64,000 nt of DNA from Eretmocerus hayati (Eukaryota > Arthropoda > Insecta > Hymenoptera > Aphelinidae): the NCBI GenBank assembly GCA_029851415.1, contig CM056741.1:70484282-70548281 (forward strand), written 5' to 3'. Numbering within the stretch: position 1 is the first letter of the stretch; each line of letters starts with the position of its first letter. The translations under genes were made by a program, and so were the position numbers. The notes under the pieces are model-generated. The model was not told the origin of the DNA. It was given only the letters and a program-made list of their open reading frames with translations, and did not search any database. Below are positions 1-12,580 of this stretch, one piece after another.

Positions 1-467
1 CTTACGAAAAGCGGATTTCGGGGGGTGGTAGATCTTGGTATAGGGGCTCAAAAAAAGCGATGTCCGGAAAAAGAGCATAATCGCGGTTACGCCCTTTTTC
101 CACCCACCCCCTCAATTGTCAGTGCAAAGTTGTCAGTATTATCATGTCTGGAAAGAGTAATGAAGAAAACGGTAGACCAAGTTTTACCAAGTTTTTCAAA
201 ATGAGTTAAAGAAGGAATTTTATTCCTTTCACAACTTATTTCGTGTATTCGAAAGACACGAATGATGAAAAAATCGGAATCTGCTCGTTGTGTCACGCTA
301 AGTAAGTAGAGAAAAAAATAAAAATGAAGCAAGGAAATAAAATTTCTGGTCAAGATGTCACTTAAGTGAAGAGATATGGGAAATTTCTGATGAATAATGT
401 AAATGATGAATCAATGATTCGACAACTTACAATAAATTCATGACTCAATCACCTTAGCTAAGCCGGG
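1..467. other. Gene-free AT-rich stretch
   Basis: I see no gene, RNA or clear repeat here. The sequence is AT-rich with short frames in several directions, as expected by chance. Confidence 0.5.
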
Positions 468-471
468 AGAC

Positions 472-578
472 CGATATTTCGATATTCACGATATATCGGC
501 TCCTTTCGTATCGATATCGAGTGGCTCTAGTAAGACTGATGATATGGACATCGATATCAATATTACATCGAAATATCG
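472..578. repeat. ATCGATAT-rich imperfect inverted repeat
   Basis: CGATATTTCGAT at 472-483 returns inverted at 567-578, and the interval is packed with ATCGATAT-type self-complementary words. The right side runs into a direct duplication of GCATCTCTAG (about 580-600). In reverse this reads AGAGATGC followed by the repeat, an arrangement seen at hAT-type ends. No matching target duplication could be fixed on the left, so this is only a probable small inverted-repeat element or its remnant. Confidence 0.35.
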
Positions 579-600
579 TGCATCTCTAGCGCATCTCTAG

Positions 601-1908
601 CAAAGAGAGATACAGATGGGAGAAATTCTTGAGATCAGATCATTTAAATGGCTTGGAATTGCATCTTAAACTTGTCCTCGTCTGATTTTAAGATTGAAAG
701 ATACACCAGTTTCCTCATACCCGAGCTCATACCAGAAGGTATTGGCTGAATCAAAGTAGCCCGAAATCTCTCCGGGCACAGCGAAATCCCTTCTCCACCA
801 CTGATACACACACACACACACCAAGACTTCCACCCGTCAGCGACGACCATATTCCAAAAGCTCCCTGGTCATGTATATTGTATTGTAAAGCTAATATCGG
901 CCAAAGTCTGTTGCGGTGGCCACGCTCTCTGCTGCGAGCTCACCCAGTCTTCACGTGGAATCTTCACCGAAGAGTTTCCGTACACGCAAAATGTAGACGT
1001 GATGTAGACAGGAATGGAGGCAACGCTCGCTACAACGCAAATTGCTCGCGTGCATAATTCATTGAAGTATTTCAGCTATGCGATTATGAGAGCAAGCGCA
1101 GCCCGCACTATCTTTTTTTCCACGTTCCACAGTGAGTTACTCGCGTTTCTCTTGTGCCGCATAATTTCATAAACACAAGCCTCTTTGATGCCGGAGACAT
1201 ATAACTTTTGATTTTGGACAATTTTTTCTCGAAAGTGCTAGTTTTCACGAAGAAAATGGGCCCAAGTGCGTCAGAAGAAATTGAGCTCAGCCGGATCTAT
1301 GAATTTTCGTAAAAAGGCCAAAAAAGGGCCCAAAATGGGCCAAGGGCCCACCGGGGGGAATGTAAAATAAAAAGAAAACTTTTTTGTACTATTTCAACAA
1401 ACATAACCTTGACAGAAAAAAAATACTTTTGAGATTTTTCCCAGACCCCCTGCACTGAGAGAAGAGTATTGTGCTATACACTATAAAATTGATTGCTAAT
1501 TCAAAGTTACCGTTCAGTCGTGCGGCGTTGCCACGCAAACTTCATCATTTTGATTTGATAGCGATACGCAGCATCCTACAGGTTGTGACCTCAAAATATG
1601 TCGCTGACCTGAATATTCTTTCGGTTCTGTGACAATACTCGACAGAGTAACATAACAATTTTCAATGTTTTGTTTACCCGACAAATCGCTAAGGCGTACA
1701 AGAGACAAGTTTTTTTTTCTGTGTGGAGACGCAATTTGTCGAAATGCTCCGAAATGGCTCATATCTGTATATGAGTATTATCGCGATAACTTACCCTAAA
1801 CGTGTTATGGCCTTTCATTTCGACGAGCAAGCTCTGAATCACTCCATTCAAAATAAATTTCCAGGTCGATCCGTTCACTCCTCTTTCTTATTTTCGAAGA
1901 TTGAGGGT
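601..1908. other. Gene-free stretch with a short CA microsatellite
   Basis: It contains an AC dinucleotide run at about 806-821 and a purine/GGGCC-rich patch near 1315-1360. I recognise no coding exon or transposon end. Confidence 0.45.
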
Positions 1909-2664
1909 CGAAATGTCAGTTCCGTGCATATTGTTACATTTGGAGATCGACGTATGCCTCCAGCGCCAGCGTCGGAGCAAGAGTCGCTAAGCATATGCTC
2001 AAATCTTTTTTTCGAAGTAAAATGTTAAACCAACCATTTTTCATAGGTTTTATGCCCAGAACTCGTAGTTGAGTCCCCAAGCCACGTGCCTTAAGCTTGT
2101 TATGAGATTTTCACTAAGAATGAGACATTTTTTTTCAAATGCTCACAACATATCCTAAATTCACTCTATGTCACTTTGTCGCGGACGAAATTTCGAGGAA
2201 ACATGTCCAAGAATCAGATCCTAACGCGAGAAGAGGCCTAGAACCAAACTTTTGAGTGCTGCATGTACATTGGTTGCCGAAAATTGGCCATGTAAATAAC
2301 TTTGTCAGTTCCGTGCATACCATGTTACCTCACTAAAAGTCAATTCATCTGGGCGGGAACAACTATTTCCACTAAAGTATGGTGGGAATAGATGAAAGCT
2401 TCAAGGAGAAGTTTCTATGTCAACTCTGTTATTTTTGCGAGCCACTTTAAGGCGAAATGTCAGTTCCGTGCATCCCAGCGCTGTTTCCTGGTATACTCAC
2501 CAATAGCACAAAAAAGAGGGAGTAATGGATTCCTGTGCTCCGGAACATGAATTTTCGACTCAAATCAACCATCTAAACACGATCAAGGTCATATGGTCCC
2601 ATCGCGTCAGGATTTCTCGCTAGACAATAAAACTTCAAAAACCGCAAATGTCAGGTCCATGTAC
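1909..2664 (+). repeat. Cluster of four GTCAGKTCCGTGCAT motifs
   Basis: Four copies of a 15-21 bp motif, consensus AAATGTCAGTTCCGTGCAT, start at about 1909, 2301, 2453 and 2644. Measured from the G of GTCAG the steps are 389, 155 and 191 bp. The DNA between copies is not tandemly repetitive. A second cluster near 18 kb carries the motif on the other strand with steps of 392 and 156 bp, so this looks like a diverged repeat family with an internally reiterated motif. I see no open frame for a transposase. The element borders could not be placed. Confidence 0.6.
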
Positions 2665-4691
2665 TCTTCCTATGTCTTGTACATGTGAATATCACATATA
2701 CCGACCTAAAACGTCCCAAAAATCTTTCTGTATACGTTTTATCAAATATTATCGCTCAACATGCGGAAAGAAATGAAAAAAGTCGACACAGACAGGCGCA
2801 GACACAATATTCAATTTCTGAATTTTTATTGATACATGTATAATAACGAGGGGGTATTCGAGAGCGAGGGTAGCATCGTCACGGAGCCATCAGACTTTCG
2901 ATGGATATACGGGTGTATTCGCCGCGCTCGTTTGTTTTGGGTGACTACACGCTCCTCGGCCACTTTGCTATTTGTATGGCTCGCAGATTCCGAGTGTCCC
3001 GCGAATGATTGATCTGTGCACGCTCTGCTTTGTACACTATGTGTTGGTCGACTCGTTCATTTAGTTGCGTGTGGCACTGCATCGATCGGCGCGCTAATTG
3101 TGGCACTCGACGACCAACCTATAATACAATTTAAATTTATACGTGATAGACCAATTAATTTATCCAATTTCATTTCAAAATGCAGTTGACGGTTTGGTGT
3201 ATTACCCAACTCGGTCAAAATCGCTTACTTTACTTTTCTCATTTCCGTAAACTACCTTTGGAAACTCAGCCGAAACAAACAGCAGTTCTCGAATGCGACG
3301 TATTTCGAGTCGTTGGGTACGTTTTAGATACACGATGAAACTTTACGAGCCACGACGAATGAGCCATGGAGTATGGTTTGGTGCTTGCTTTTGATTTTGC
3401 GCGCTCGGGGGAAAAAAATCAGAGAAGCTAGACAGATTCAAACGGTCGGAGTCGGAAGATGGTTATGTCCGCTCATTCGCGCAGCGTTTCCCAAACTCCT
3501 TGAATGGTTAGTTGTCGTCGTCGTCGTTGCACAAGTGCTATGCAGTATCGTATTCATTCAAACGCAGAGCGCGCAATTCGAAAACTCGGCCAATGAGGCG
3601 GCAACTTTCGGTGGAGCTTGGCATAGTGCACGTGCAGCAGTTGATACCTATAGTGTTTCGGAATAATTTTGGCGCATCGCTGTGTCTTGTATACGCGAGC
3701 GCAAGACCAATCCCGCGCTATTGGCCGGGCCCTATATATATATATATACCCTATCACACAGAAGGAAGAGGCAGCGATGCAGCATCGGAAACTCCCGAGT
3801 TATCGATTCAACAATCGAAACACGGATCGAGGCGCCACCGACTGTATGTAAATTGCGATCCGATGCAGCGGGCGAACAAGTTGTAGCGCCGTGGTAAACT
3901 TCTTCGTCATCTGCGCGTGGAGTAAAGGACTTGCAGGATTACTCTGCTCGCGCTCCGTTGCAGCTCCGCTCCATCGTGTAACGCTCACGTATAGACGCTC
4001 TAACTCTCCGGCCCAGCCGTCCGGGCTCTTCTCGCCCGTCTCCTTGTGTCTCCTTTGGATCGTTGTAGGGCGCCGTAAAGTTTTACGTATGTATCGATGC
4101 AAATGGCGCTATTGTTACAGATCCGCTGCGCGAACTTGGCCGAGCATATGAAACTGACGTTGCCCCCGAACAAGCGACCCGGTGCCCATCCGATTCCGAG
4201 AGGCGATTTTTGTCTCGCCGATGCATCAAAGTGCCTTCTTCTTCGCAAACATCTTCCTACCTCTTTGGTACACGTATGATATCTCGAAATGGGACGATAT
4301 GCGATCATGTGTTTTCTTAGAACCTCACATCAACACACAACGTCGGACTACCGATGAGAGAACCCTACCAACCACTGTAAGGAATGATGGTTTGTGAAGC
4401 TCTCGTTTATCCCCAACGATCAATCCCCTTGTTGATTCACAAAGTTGGAGGAGAATGAGAGAAAGCTGTATCTTGTAGATGAGCGTTGAAGAGTGTTGAG
4501 GAGTTGAGATACCCATTCAACCCATTACGAATGGGTTCCAGACGTGGTTTCATTTATCGGAGTTTTTGATGTCCCCAAAAAGGTTCAATTCATTTTCCAG
4601 CAATGGATCAATTTATACCTAACTGTACTTGTAAAAATCGCTCGAGACGTATGTACTTGTACACGCAAGAGTGGCAAGATCTCATGCTGAA
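2665..4691. other. Gene-free stretch with a CpG-rich island
   Basis: The segment from about 3370 to 4260 is GC- and CpG-richer and has several overlapping short frames on both strands. None shows a recognisable domain. Simple repeats are a GTC run near 3513-3530 and a TA run near 3732-3750. Nothing else stands out. Confidence 0.45.
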
Positions 4692-5396
4692 CTCTGTTAA
4701 AAATATCTTCCAAAACTTGGATCAAAACATCCAAGTGGATCAAATCCTGGATCCAGGTTGGATCAAAAATGTAATGCTATTTGATCCAACTTTGATCAAA
4801 TGTTGGATTTGGGGACCGAAATTCGTCTGCCGGACTTGCGCACTGCACACGGCCGAAATGTAAGTTAACGCGCATAAGCGTTACCGTGGATGTCGTTTCC
4901 GATTTCTTTTTGAAAACTAATGTTCATACAATCTAATGGCTCGCTACATCTGTCTCGTTATCAAACAATTCAGATTCCAACTCATCACATAATATCTGCA
5001 CTTCAAGACGCCGATAAAGAAAGATCGTGCTGTTGAGGTTGTCAACATAACCTCAATAATGATGATTGATCTCATGTATATGCTTCTTGGAGGTGGACGA
5101 CGAAATTAGCTAATTTAACGATCTCATAACGGGAGTGATGAAGCGACCTAACACACAAATATTTTCCCAAAATCTTTCCCAAACAACACCCACAATGAAG
5201 CACATAATGCAATATCTCGTTCCAATACAGCGCAGGATCGCCTCGCGCAAGTGCAAGGCAGACGAATTTTGCCCCTCAAATCCAACATTTGATCAAGGTT
5301 GGATCAAAAAGAATTACATTATTTGATCAAATTTGATCACGAACATCCAAGATTTGATCCAATTGGATCTTTTTTTGAAGATTGTTTTTAACAGGG
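4692..5396. mobile_element. GATCCAA-rich terminal-inverted-repeat element, copy 1
   Basis: About 160 bp at the left (ending near 4850) reappear inverted at about 5225-5396. Both arms hold repeated TTGATCCAA/TTGGATCAAA words. They share the inner edge AAATTCGTCTGCC, followed by a GC-rich patch. The termini read CTCTGTTAAAAA and, inverted, CCCTGTTAAAAA. The roughly 370-bp centre has only short frames, so the element looks non-autonomous. No target duplication was certain. A second member lies at 14153-14998. Confidence 0.75.
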
Positions 5397-6969
5397 AATG
5401 AACTATTTTTGTAAGAAGGTAAATAGTCGTGGAAATGAATACTAGTTCACTATCCGAAACAAAAGCTCGTCCTCATTATCGATCTTGGTACATATTTCAA
5501 ATATACATTGACCTTTTGCACTACGAATCAAGCATCAATCCCCTGGTTTACTCTCTATGACCCGGTTGGTCCTGGCAGGACCCATGATGGAATATAGCAC
5601 GTGTGTCAATGTTTCATGTGCCTCGCGGTTTCATTATCTTGTTAGGTATCAAAAATTGGGGAGTATCCAAAAATGATGTTTCGACGTCTTTGTATTCATA
5701 CTCTTGTATTTCCGAGGTCATCCAAGTAGTTTGGTGAACTGTTTTTCTCTTGTCCGCGGGAAAGAAGTAATTTTTAGGTAAGAAATCGCATCCCTGAGGT
5801 CGATTCCCACGTCTTGTCGAAAAAATACCAACGGATTCGGGTACTATGCACAAAAAATACGTTAAAGAACGTTTTATTCACGTCTGCACTTTTCAGTGCA
5901 TGCGGAGGCGTATCCATCTCCCGGACTGTACAGCTGTCTGGGGCCATTTTGAGTGCATGCTTAAACAAACCTGACTCATATTTTTCTGGAATTCAGAAGA
6001 TTTCACGTCAAAATTGGGGATCACACAATTTTTGATGTTTCCGCTACTCTTACAACGTACAAACTTGCTCTCACTTGATCGCTCGTAAGTCAGGTGTAAA
6101 TAAAAGCGTTTTAAAAACCGTAGAGCAATGTATAAAACAACGATTTTTAAGGGCTTGAAGAGAGGCGCAAGAGCCCATGAGCAGTTTTCGCTATCGTAAT
6201 TTCCTGATAAATGACCGATGATTGATTGAAATGGAAATGTTTTTACTGGACCCAATTGAAACCATGATTTTTGGGTTGAAAGATGTCTAAAAGGACATAA
6301 ATCGATAGCTCTTTTTCTTATCTTTCCAATGCTTTTTGAATTATTGCCGTAGATCCAAGGACGTTGCAGTGTTCCATTCATTTTGGCAGGTACTCTATAT
6401 TGGGAACTGATATATTAAGCGTACCGATTCATATCACATCCCAAATGCGCAATGCACATCGCAGGCAATCCTCTCGCTTGCACTTGCTCTTTGGAGGCAA
6501 GCGCGGAAAATGTGCAGTGCCGTGAATCAAGCAGCTGTCGGCTTTCCGTGGGCGAGCTTCGAATACAAGAGATACACGCGCTCCATCCAACTTTCGTATT
6601 TCCCAAGTACTATCCGAGCGTTGTCCGCGAAAAGCTCATCCGCCCGGCCAAGACTTGGCTCTCTCTCTCTCTGTGCGTCCATTCAGCACAGTTAGTTGTA
6701 AAAGACACGAGCCCGTCTCTTTGAGGATGCACTCGCTTCGCAGCCTCTCCGTCTCTCAAGCCGATCCCACTTGCTCCTCGTACTTCAAGTTTAACGTCGC
6801 ATTCGAATGCTTATCCGACGGATTATCCGCAAGCTCTCTGAACCTTGGACATCCTGCCTCTCGTTCAACTTTAATCAAGTTGTGTCGATGAAATTCATTG
6901 GACATGATTCTGGTAGAATGAGCAATTTCGTTCAGGTCTTGGGAGATTATTCAAATGATAAAGTAAAGG
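5397..6969. other. Gene-free stretch
   Basis: The longest frame is a 162-aa minus-strand frame at 5893-6381 with no recognisable domain and average composition. I treat it as chance. No repeats were identified. Confidence 0.4.
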
Positions 6970-6971
6970 TA

Positions 6972-7886
6972 CCCAACATGCTCCCCCCCCCCCCTTGAGC
7001 CGTTTTGCGAATAGTTTTGACCCACTCCAATATTTTCTAACGTATTCCGCCGCTTTTCAAAGCTCGTTCCAAGACCTTATTTTGACCGAAAAAAGCCAAG
7101 CTACCACAATTTTTCCGAAAAATTATCGCGAGTTTGCGAAAGTGTGTACCCAACTTGCCCCCCTTGAGCCGTTTTGCCAATAATTTTGACCCACTTCAAT
7201 ATATTTCAACATTCTTCATCGTATTTTGAAGTTTGTTCTAATACCTTTAGAATGAGCTGATATACGTCTAATTCTGATTAACCGGAGTCGAGCTGTCTTA
7301 ATTTGCCCAAAAAAATGTAAATCGGTGATTAAGTGCATAAAATCGTTTTTAACGGCATACAACTACAATTTGAGCTTTTCGACGGTCCAATCGTCTATTT
7401 CTCACCCATTTTGACGTGATAAGCGCGTACTGAGTGGTGAAAAAGTCGTACTGCACACTTGTCGTGATAAACACGTGGGGGAGGGGGGGGGGGGTCACGT
7501 TGAGTACACAACAATTCTGGCCCACATTTTTGCGAACGATCTGCATATTTTGCTCATAAAATTTCTCCAAATCCAAGTTTTGCAATTCCAAGAAACGCAT
7601 TCTCAAGGTCTTGAATGAGAAATTGAATGTGCTGTACGTTCACATTTTTGGCACCGGTTTTACTACAGGCAATTTCGTTGGCGATTTCATAAGTGTGCAA
7701 ACACGAAAAATGCGAAAATCCGCTTTATATCTCCTGAGGGAGCAGGAATGATTTGAAGTCGACCCAAATCATTTATTTGCTCATATTTCAGCATAACAAA
7801 CGTAAAAAAAATTGCGCAAAGGCCAACGAATGCCCATTCCTAAGATCGGCATATGAGGGCATGTTGGTTACAGGGGGCACGTTGGG
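6972..7886. mobile_element. TA-flanked element with reiterated CCCAAC ends
   Basis: The ends are CCCAACATGCTCCCCC and, inverted, CCCAACGTGCCCCC. Each is flanked by TA (6970-6971 and 7887-7888), as expected for Tc1/mariner-type insertion. The same terminal motif occurs twice more inside: direct at about 7149, where it heads a second unit of roughly 175 bp (CTTGAGCCGTTTTGC), and inverted at about 7490-7504. Each internal copy also abuts TA. There is no transposase frame, so it is non-autonomous and possibly built by insertion of one copy into another. Confidence 0.65.
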
Positions 7887-7888
7887 TA

Positions 7889-8931
7889 AACTTACCTTAT
7901 ATGTGAACTAGAGTTCAGAGCTCGTTGCTTACATTTTTCATAACCTCTCCTGTTCCGGAAATAGTCTAGTTCGAATTGTGATTGAATCATCCAAAGTGTC
8001 ATTGCGCGTAATGTATCGAGCAGTCGTTGTAAGTTCGCGGGAAGACGCTCAAATTCTGTACATTGGAGCTGCGTTGGTAAGATGAGTGTAAGTGCTCTCT
8101 CCTTGTGTACTTGCCGACGTAAGTGCTTATATGCAGCAGGGCTCGATTGCGCTTGCCTTTGCAGCAACGCCGTTGCTCAGGCATCAGCTACTTCGCAACT
8201 ATTGTACTCTGCATATAAGTAGGGGCTAAGTTTCGCGCGCTTACGCGAAGCCCGACCCAACTCGCCCAAAATAATACTCTAGCGAAGATTGAGTTAGACA
8301 ACGCGCCGCCAGGATGTACCAAAACAAGAAGATATGCCACGGGCTTTTGAGGCACTCGACTCGTCCTTTGCCGACGAGAATCGAAAATTACGCCAACGAG
8401 CTGATGCATGGGTTAAACTCTTCGAGGAATAAGCAAGCGTTTCGCGCGGCTTTGACGCTTTGTGCCGAATGGTGTCGCTAATTTTTCGATGAAAAATTTC
8501 AACGCAAAGACAATAAAATTTGGATCACATGGAGTCGTGGAAATATGAACTTCTCCAAGACGGTATAGGTCATATTTTTAAAATTGAGGCAAAAGTCGCA
8601 GCAACCCAAATGAGATTGTTCTAAGAGAGTTGTAAAATGAGCCAAGTCTGGATCCTTTGCGGCGAGCTGGTTCCGAAACACCGATCGTGAAAGGTATGAG
8701 AAAATTATTCTTTAGGTGATCTCAAACTTTTGACCGTCGGAGCATGGATTCATTCGAGACTTTTTTGCAGTCTCGGGGCTTGCAAGAGCTTGCAGAGCTT
8801 CCAAGAAGCTAGGCTCTGCACGTATACACAGTCAGCTCGAAGAGGAGGATCTGAAAAAAACTCTCGAGTGGCCTGGACCAGGATACACCGAGAGCGCGAG
8901 TCTTTGGATCGAAGGGGTTCGTGAATACGCG
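7889..8931. other. Gene-free stretch
   Basis: Only short overlapping frames occur here, without recognisable domains or repeats. Confidence 0.4.
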
Positions 8932-9672
8932 ATGAATGCATTATACGAGTATTATATAGAGCACGAGAGAGGCATAAGGGCGCGAGTTAATCGGCAGAAA
9001 TGCTCAAGAGTCGATTGCGCTGCAGCGGCGCGATCTATTTGCGAGTCCATTAATATTCGAGAGGAGGGCTCGGAAGTCCATTGGGGGCGTATGAAAACCC
9101 AACGATTCCAAGCTGGTTTGTTATGTATGCATGCATATTACCACTGTAGCGCGCGTGGAGCACGTGACGCGTGTTGCATTATTATGATCGGTGCGCCATA
9201 TAGGGTGCGCGCGTCTTTTGCGAAGCGAGCAATATTGGTACTGAATCGCGGACCCTTCAAATTCTATTTTGAATCGCGAAGAATCCGTCGGACGGGCGGG
9301 CGGACGGCTTGGGAGGATGGAAACACGTCGACCCGACCCTCTCAGCTTTCGCTCAAAGCCGAGCGTTATTCCATCACTCCGCGCTCTTATCGAGTTTTGC
9401 GAATTCTATTTCTGCGAGCGAGCGAGCGAGACGACGATGACGATCCAATTTGTACGAAACACTCTGTAAAGCGCATGCAAACGGAATATGAAGCTGATAA
9501 AACGTTGGAGCGATACAACACGGCTTATTCTGAATCGTTAATGTCTATGAGATATGTCTGCATGTGTCGCAAAATCAATGAGTCTGGGTCCACTTTCGCG
9601 CATGTAGATGAGCTAATTGACGACGCTGAGTGGGTCATTCCGGACATCTTGCTGTCGCAAAAACAGCCATAG
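8932..9672 (+). CDS. Uncharacterised open frame, 246 codons (doubtful gene)
   Basis: This is the second-longest open frame in the window. The predicted protein is basic and Cys/Arg-rich in its first half, with a run of five Asp at residues 167-171, and more acidic toward the C-terminus. I see no signal peptide, membrane segment, catalytic motif or family resemblance. The frame lies in a CpG-rich island (about 8730-9470) in which stop codons are rarer, so chance is a serious explanation. There is no convincing promoter or polyadenylation context. It could equally contain one real exon in another frame. I do not recognise it and assign no function. Confidence 0.12.
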   Translation: MNALYEYYIEHERGIRARVNRQKCSRVDCAAAARSICESINIREEGSEVHWGRMKTQRFQAGLLCMHAYYHCSARGARDACCIIMIGAPYRVRASFAKRAILVLNRGPFKFYFESRRIRRTGGRTAWEDGNTSTRPSQLSLKAERYSITPRSYRVLRILFLRASERDDDDDPICTKHSVKRMQTEYEADKTLERYNTAYSESLMSMRYVCMCRKINESGSTFAHVDELIDDAEWVIPDILLSQKQP

Positions 9673-11487
9673 TCATCGAGCAAATCTAACTTTGGATCCC
9701 GTGCCGCAAGCACTCTTGACGACACTTAGAGTACATAATGAGGGCAAAAATTTGTGACGCTTGAATGTTGTCAACGGTAAATTGGAACACATGCCGCGAG
9801 TGCGAGCACTGGGTCTTAAACTTTCTTGCAAATTTCCACTTAGTACGGTTTTTTTCCAGTTACGTGATATTATGAAGCGGGCGTTTGATGCTTATCTTCT
9901 TTGGGATAGTAAGTACTACACAGCGAGACGAGGCCAGGAGAAACAATACCCTCTTCACTTTTTACTGCTTAGCCATCAGCATAAGCCCTCTGCGGAGATG
10001 ACTATTACTTTCATATCAGATTGGGTCGTTTGATGAATATGATACAATTTAGAAGAGAATTGGAAGTACATCTCTCAAAATAACAACGATTTCCGCCTCA
10101 AGTCACCAGAGTCATTTCATAACTCTTCTCTCTCATAGTCGGATCGATTAGGAGCTTGCGGCAAAATGTAATGCTAAGCATATCTTCTACGAATTCTTTC
10201 CGACTGAATTCGAGTACATCCGACTCAACCATATTTATATCTGTAGAAGAGTCAAGTGGCTTTCTTGTGGACAAAAGAGCCCAATAACTACTCAATCGAA
10301 TCCAAACATATGATCTCGCACGAATAAATTACTCATCTGTAAAATTTATCCAAATGCTGGTTCAACTTCCTGAAATGAGGAAATCCGTGACAAACATCTG
10401 GAACCTGAAGATGAATATGTAGCTTTGTTGGCGTGAATGCTGCAAACAGTCACCATTTGTTGAATAAATAATTCATGGCATAAGAGTTATTGAAAAATGC
10501 TGTTTACTACACGAGCATGATGTTTCATAATCTCTGCAGAATTGAGAGCATCAAATCTCAACGTATTCTGCGAATAGTGTACTGTAGAGTTCCTGGAACT
10601 CGATTTTTTAAAAAATGCATCCAAGAGTGGAACAGAAATACTGTCACTTGAGAGATATTGCGATTTTTCCAGTATACACCACCATCACAAAGGGGCATCG
10701 GTGAACTTTTAGTTTTTCTCGCAGGTCCAGAACGTCGAAAAGGGGCTATCCCAAAGGAAGCTCGAACGGATACATTTATGCAGTATTAATACGGGCGTAG
10801 GATTCACAAGCAAAATCTCGAACCGGTCAACCCTCGTGACTCGGGCTCTCTCCGTTAAATATTCACCGGCGTAATCCTTCGAGGGTATATGACCTCATGC
10901 AAAATCCACCTCTGGCTGCTCCGTTTTCTCGGATCAGAAAATATTTCCGGAGCAGCATCCGAGTCCCGGGGCTTACATACATGTAGGAGGAGATGAGCGT
11001 GTAGACCGTCTGATATGTTCTCGTTACACGCGACATTTTTGCAGCATCAAGCAAATTATACGTAGTGTTCGTTTTTATATAACAAACTTGAGCGAACATG
11101 TGGCCCCCTTTAGAATAAGAAATTTCGTATTCTACCACTGAGAAAATATTTCCATAACGCGTTCACTTCGACGTCGAGTTCCCGCTTACTCCTTAGAATC
11201 ACGTATATAGCCTTTGATTGAATCTTGTAGAATAAAGTTTGGCATAATCTCTACATATGAATTTTCACAGAGAATCCCACTTCGAATTTTCGTATACATT
11301 GATATTGAAAACGATGCAGGTATTTTCGTGAGCTGTTGATGTTAGAACCACAGTTAGAATCTCAGCCCTGGACTGTTGATGTTTTTTTCTTCCATTCATT
11401 TGAGGTTCTAAATTATGAAGTATGTTTGTTTTTTATGGAATTGCACTCACAAACAAGTAGTGGAATGTTAGATTCCAATATTATTGA
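9673..11487. other. Gene-free stretch
   Basis: AT-rich intergenic or intronic DNA. I noticed no repeats, RNA genes or exon-like segments. Confidence 0.45.
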
Positions 11488-12580
11488 ATATATGAGCAAA
11501 TCCACGAAACGCGGTGATTCGTGTGTTACGCCATTTGTGCACTGATTTTTCGCACCAATGGCTATACATCAACTCCACAACAAAGCAGACACCTTTTTTG
11601 AGACCCTACAACCAAGCTGAAACGAGCTCAAGACTCAAATCTGAGATGGAATGGAGTGGCGGGCTATCAAATTTGAAAAATCACGAAATTTTGCGCGTGA
11701 CATGGCTTTTTTCCCCTCAGTGTTAAGGTCGGCATTTGGATGCAGTCTGGAATATCGGTACGATTTTTGCTGGGAAATGACCTCCCAATTTGAGGCTACA
11801 ACCACCTTAAAGCCGGAGAATGTGTTTCCAGCAGGTTTGAAACTATCTCCTGTTGATGACGCGTGACTACTTTTTGAAAAAGAAAAGAAAATCGACGATA
11901 TTTCTCCCTCTGCGACGACGCAGTCTGACCAATCATATTTCTGCGAATGAGATTTGATTCTTCATCACAAAACGAAGAAATCAAGATAGGGTCTGGTCTA
12001 TGTGCATCCAATTATGTTTGATTGGCAAGCATATTACGTTTTCAGGAAAAAAACGTGATCGCTTCACGAAATCATATTTTTTGAGGTGCACACGAATAAG
12101 ACGCGTCCAACCGATCCGGTTTTGCTTGTGATCTCTCGCTTTTATCGTATTTGATACCAAGTAAGTGACTGCGTGATCCAATATTCCGTTGTTTAATCGT
12201 ATGTGCTACTTTCTCCAATTCTCGAGAGGATTTTCGGGAATTACAATGGTGGAAAACTCTTGAATAACGTGTATATTATAACTCCAATGATCTTCTCGAG
12301 TTTTCTGATGATGAGTTCGATACTTTCCATCCCCGTCAGCGGTGAATTGGGTGATGATAGAGTGTATCCGTGTATGTGGCATGAGCATTGCTCTTATGGC
12401 CATTTCCCGGTTTTTTCTGTCCCACCCCAAGCCGTCTCGTAAAAATCGGTCGCGCGAGTGGATTTGAGTCCTAGATACCGATAAGTGAGAGTATGTGGAA
12501 CCCGAGTAATGTGCGATGGAAACAATTTTAAAAATTTCTCTCGTCTCAAATCACCACGTTTCGTGGATTTGCTCATATAT
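11488..12580. mobile_element. 1.1-kb element bounded by a 32-bp inverted repeat
   Basis: The sequence starting ATATATGAGCAAATCC at 11488-11519 returns inverted at 12549-12580 with only two or three differences. The shared core is AAATCCACGAAACGYGGTG. The interior of about 1 kb has no transposase-like frame. Flanking bases do not give a clear target duplication. The most likely reading is a non-autonomous DNA transposon. A chance inverted repeat of this length and identity is very unlikely. Confidence 0.6.

Noticed and set aside
3732..3750. TA run as a TATA promoter
   Set aside because: Simple dinucleotide repeat without initiator or other core-promoter context.
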